Part shown: positions 63,006 to 64,000 of the stretch, piece by piece
Position numbering within the stretch: position 1 is the first letter of the stretch
How the letters are laid out: the number at the start of each line of letters is the position of its first letter
From: Brachybacterium endophyticum
GTDB lineage: Bacteria > Actinomycetota > Actinomycetes > Actinomycetales > Dermabacteraceae
Direction of reading: 5' to 3'
DNA: 64,000 nt
Assembly (NCBI RefSeq): GCF_003130585.1
Contig: NZ_QFKX01000002.1
Location: 744,001-808,000 of the forward strand
The notes under the pieces: generated by a model
Database searches by the model: none
What the model saw: only the letters and a program-made list of their open reading frames with translations
What the model was told of the DNA's origin: nothing
Translations under genes and position numbers: made by a program

Positions 63006-64000
63006 ATGACCGCGAACCACCCCGACGCCCGCACCGCCCCGGCTCCCGAGGCGACCCTCGATGCTGCTCCGTCCTCCTCCGACGCCCCCGGTCCTGTCTC
63101 CGCGGAGGCGATCCTGGAGGCTCTGGACCCCGAGCAGCGGGAGGCCGCGCGCAGCTTCGGTGGTCCGGTGTGCGTGCTCGCGGGCGCCGGCACCGGCAAG
63201 ACCCGGGCGATCACTCATCGCATCGCCTACGGGGTGACGACAGGGACCCTCAACCCTCGCCACGTGCTCGCGGTGACCTTCACCGCGAAGGCCGCAGCGG
63301 AGATGCGCTCGCGACTGCGAGATCTGGGGGTGCCCGCCGTCCAGGCCCGCACCTTCCACGCCGCCGCCCTGCGTCAGCTGCGCCATTTCTGGCCGCGCGT
63401 GGTGGGCGGAGCGGTCCCGGAGATCATGCCCAACAAGTACGCGGGCGTGGCGGAGGCGTGCCAGCGCCTGCACATGAGCGTTGACCGGGCGGCACTGCGC
63501 GACATCGTCGCCGAGGTGGAGTGGTCCCGCGTCTCCATGCTCACGCCCGAGAGCTATCCCGAGGCCGCGAAGGAGACCTGGCGCCCCGGCGTCGCCGGCT
63601 TCGACGCCCGCTCGATCTCCCGCATCCTCACCCAGTACGAGGAGGTCAAGAAGGAGAAGGGTGTCATCGACTTCGAGGACGTCCTGCTGCACATGGTCGG
63701 CTTCCTCACCGAGCGCCCCGACGTCGCCCGCGAGGTCCGCGCCCAGTACAAGCACTTCGTCGTCGACGAGTACCAGGACGTCTCCACCCTCCAGCACGCT
63801 CTGCTGCGGCTGTGGCTGGGCACTGGCAACGACCTGTGCGTGGTCGGCGATGCCGCGCAGACCATCTACACCTTCGCCGGTGCCCGCGCCTCCTACCTGC
63901 TGGACTTCCCGCGGGAGTTCCGCGGGGCGGACGTCGTGCGCCTGGAGCGCAACTACCGCTCGACGCCGCAGATCGTGCGACTGGCCAATCGCGTCCTGGA
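63006..64000 (+). CDS. uvrD2: UvrD2-like superfamily 1 DNA helicase, N-terminal part
   Basis: The gene runs off the end of the window with 331 residues visible. The Walker A motif is AGAGTGKT with Lys65, motif Ia is TFTAKAAAEMR, Walker B is VVDEYQDV (Asp254-Glu255), followed by GDAAQTIYTFAGA and LERNYRS. It is a 3'-5' DNA helicase of the UvrD/Rep group; the position after nudC matches Rv3198c (uvrD2). The N-terminal ~40 residues are a disordered Ala/Pro/Ser-rich extension. Whether it has the HRDC and tetracysteine region of mycobacterial UvrD2 lies outside the window. Confidence 0.9.
   Translation, partial: MTANHPDARTAPAPEATLDAAPSSSDAPGPVSAEAILEALDPEQREAARSFGGPVCVLAGAGTGKTRAITHRIAYGVTTGTLNPRHVLAVTFTAKAAAEMRSRLRDLGVPAVQARTFHAAALRQLRHFWPRVVGGAVPEIMPNKYAGVAEACQRLHMSVDRAALRDIVAEVEWSRVSMLTPESYPEAAKETWRPGVAGFDARSISRILTQYEEVKKEKGVIDFEDVLLHMVGFLTERPDVAREVRAQYKHFVVDEYQDVSTLQHALLRLWLGTGNDLCVVGDAAQTIYTFAGARASYLLDFPREFRGADVVRLERNYRSTPQIVRLANRVL

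Overview
The window is very GC-rich (about 70% by eye), densely coding, and carries gene orders typical of Actinobacteria: the 3' end of the division cluster (ftsZ, pgeF, sepF, yggT, divIVA), a DUF3117 gene, AdnAB in place of RecBCD or AddAB, and the succinylase branch of lysine synthesis. I infer a Micrococcales actinomycete, possibly close to Brachybacterium (Dermabacteraceae). The genus is a guess and the phylum is not. I see no tRNA or rRNA gene, insertion sequence, prophage or CRISPR array.

Layout. 1-9003: end of ftsZ, then pgeF, sepF, yggT, divIVA, lspA, an rluD-like pseudouridine synthase, an unknown gene and dnaE. 9007-17132: a phosphodiesterase-like protein, an acyl-CoA dehydrogenase, a GNAT protein, an MHS-type MFS carrier, a nucleobase permease and pgi. 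17488-23214: an oligopeptide ABC operon whose two ATPases are fused into one protein. 23450-29582: typA, a small membrane protein, a small SH3-like protein, a 7Fe ferredoxin, dapC and citrate synthase. 29784-39350: a lysozyme-like protein, dapD, a DHA2 drug-efflux type MFS, an FAD/NAD(P)-binding protein, dapE, an amino acid permease, a LOG-family protein, an unknown membrane protein and a DUF3117 gene. 39492-47164: an O-methyltransferase, tatB, mrp, DUF1003, a soluble MgtE-N/CBS protein, an Xaa-Pro aminopeptidase, a PHP phosphoesterase and a MarC-family protein. 47281-64000: an NAD-dependent epimerase-like protein, a DEAD-box helicase, DUF3107, a TetR regulator, adnA, adnB, a DUF222/HNH protein, a phosphotransferase-like protein, nudC and the start of uvrD2.

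How the genes fit together. The first block serves septum and polar growth (FtsZ, SepF, DivIVA, lipoprotein processing by LspA) and replication (DnaE). dapC, dapD and dapE give three successive steps of the succinylase route to diaminopimelate, interleaved with citrate synthase and ferredoxin. The last block is a DNA repair neighbourhood (AdnAB, UvrD2, NudC) whose order matches the Mycobacterium tuberculosis region Rv3198c-Rv3211.

Non-coding signals are the less ordinary part. Seventeen genes have a -10-like hexamer (xAxxxT, most often TACGCT) ending 6-8 bases before the start codon, which implies leaderless mRNAs. Several gaps hold long inverted repeats, including a perfect 56-bp palindrome after citrate synthase. 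A related heptanucleotide repeat (about GRNNACC) recurs in three gaps, and a run of 14 G follows the marC-type gene. I found no clearly new multi-gene system. The best leads are these non-coding elements, an AdnA with a damaged ATPase site, and a phosphotransferase lacking key catalytic residues.
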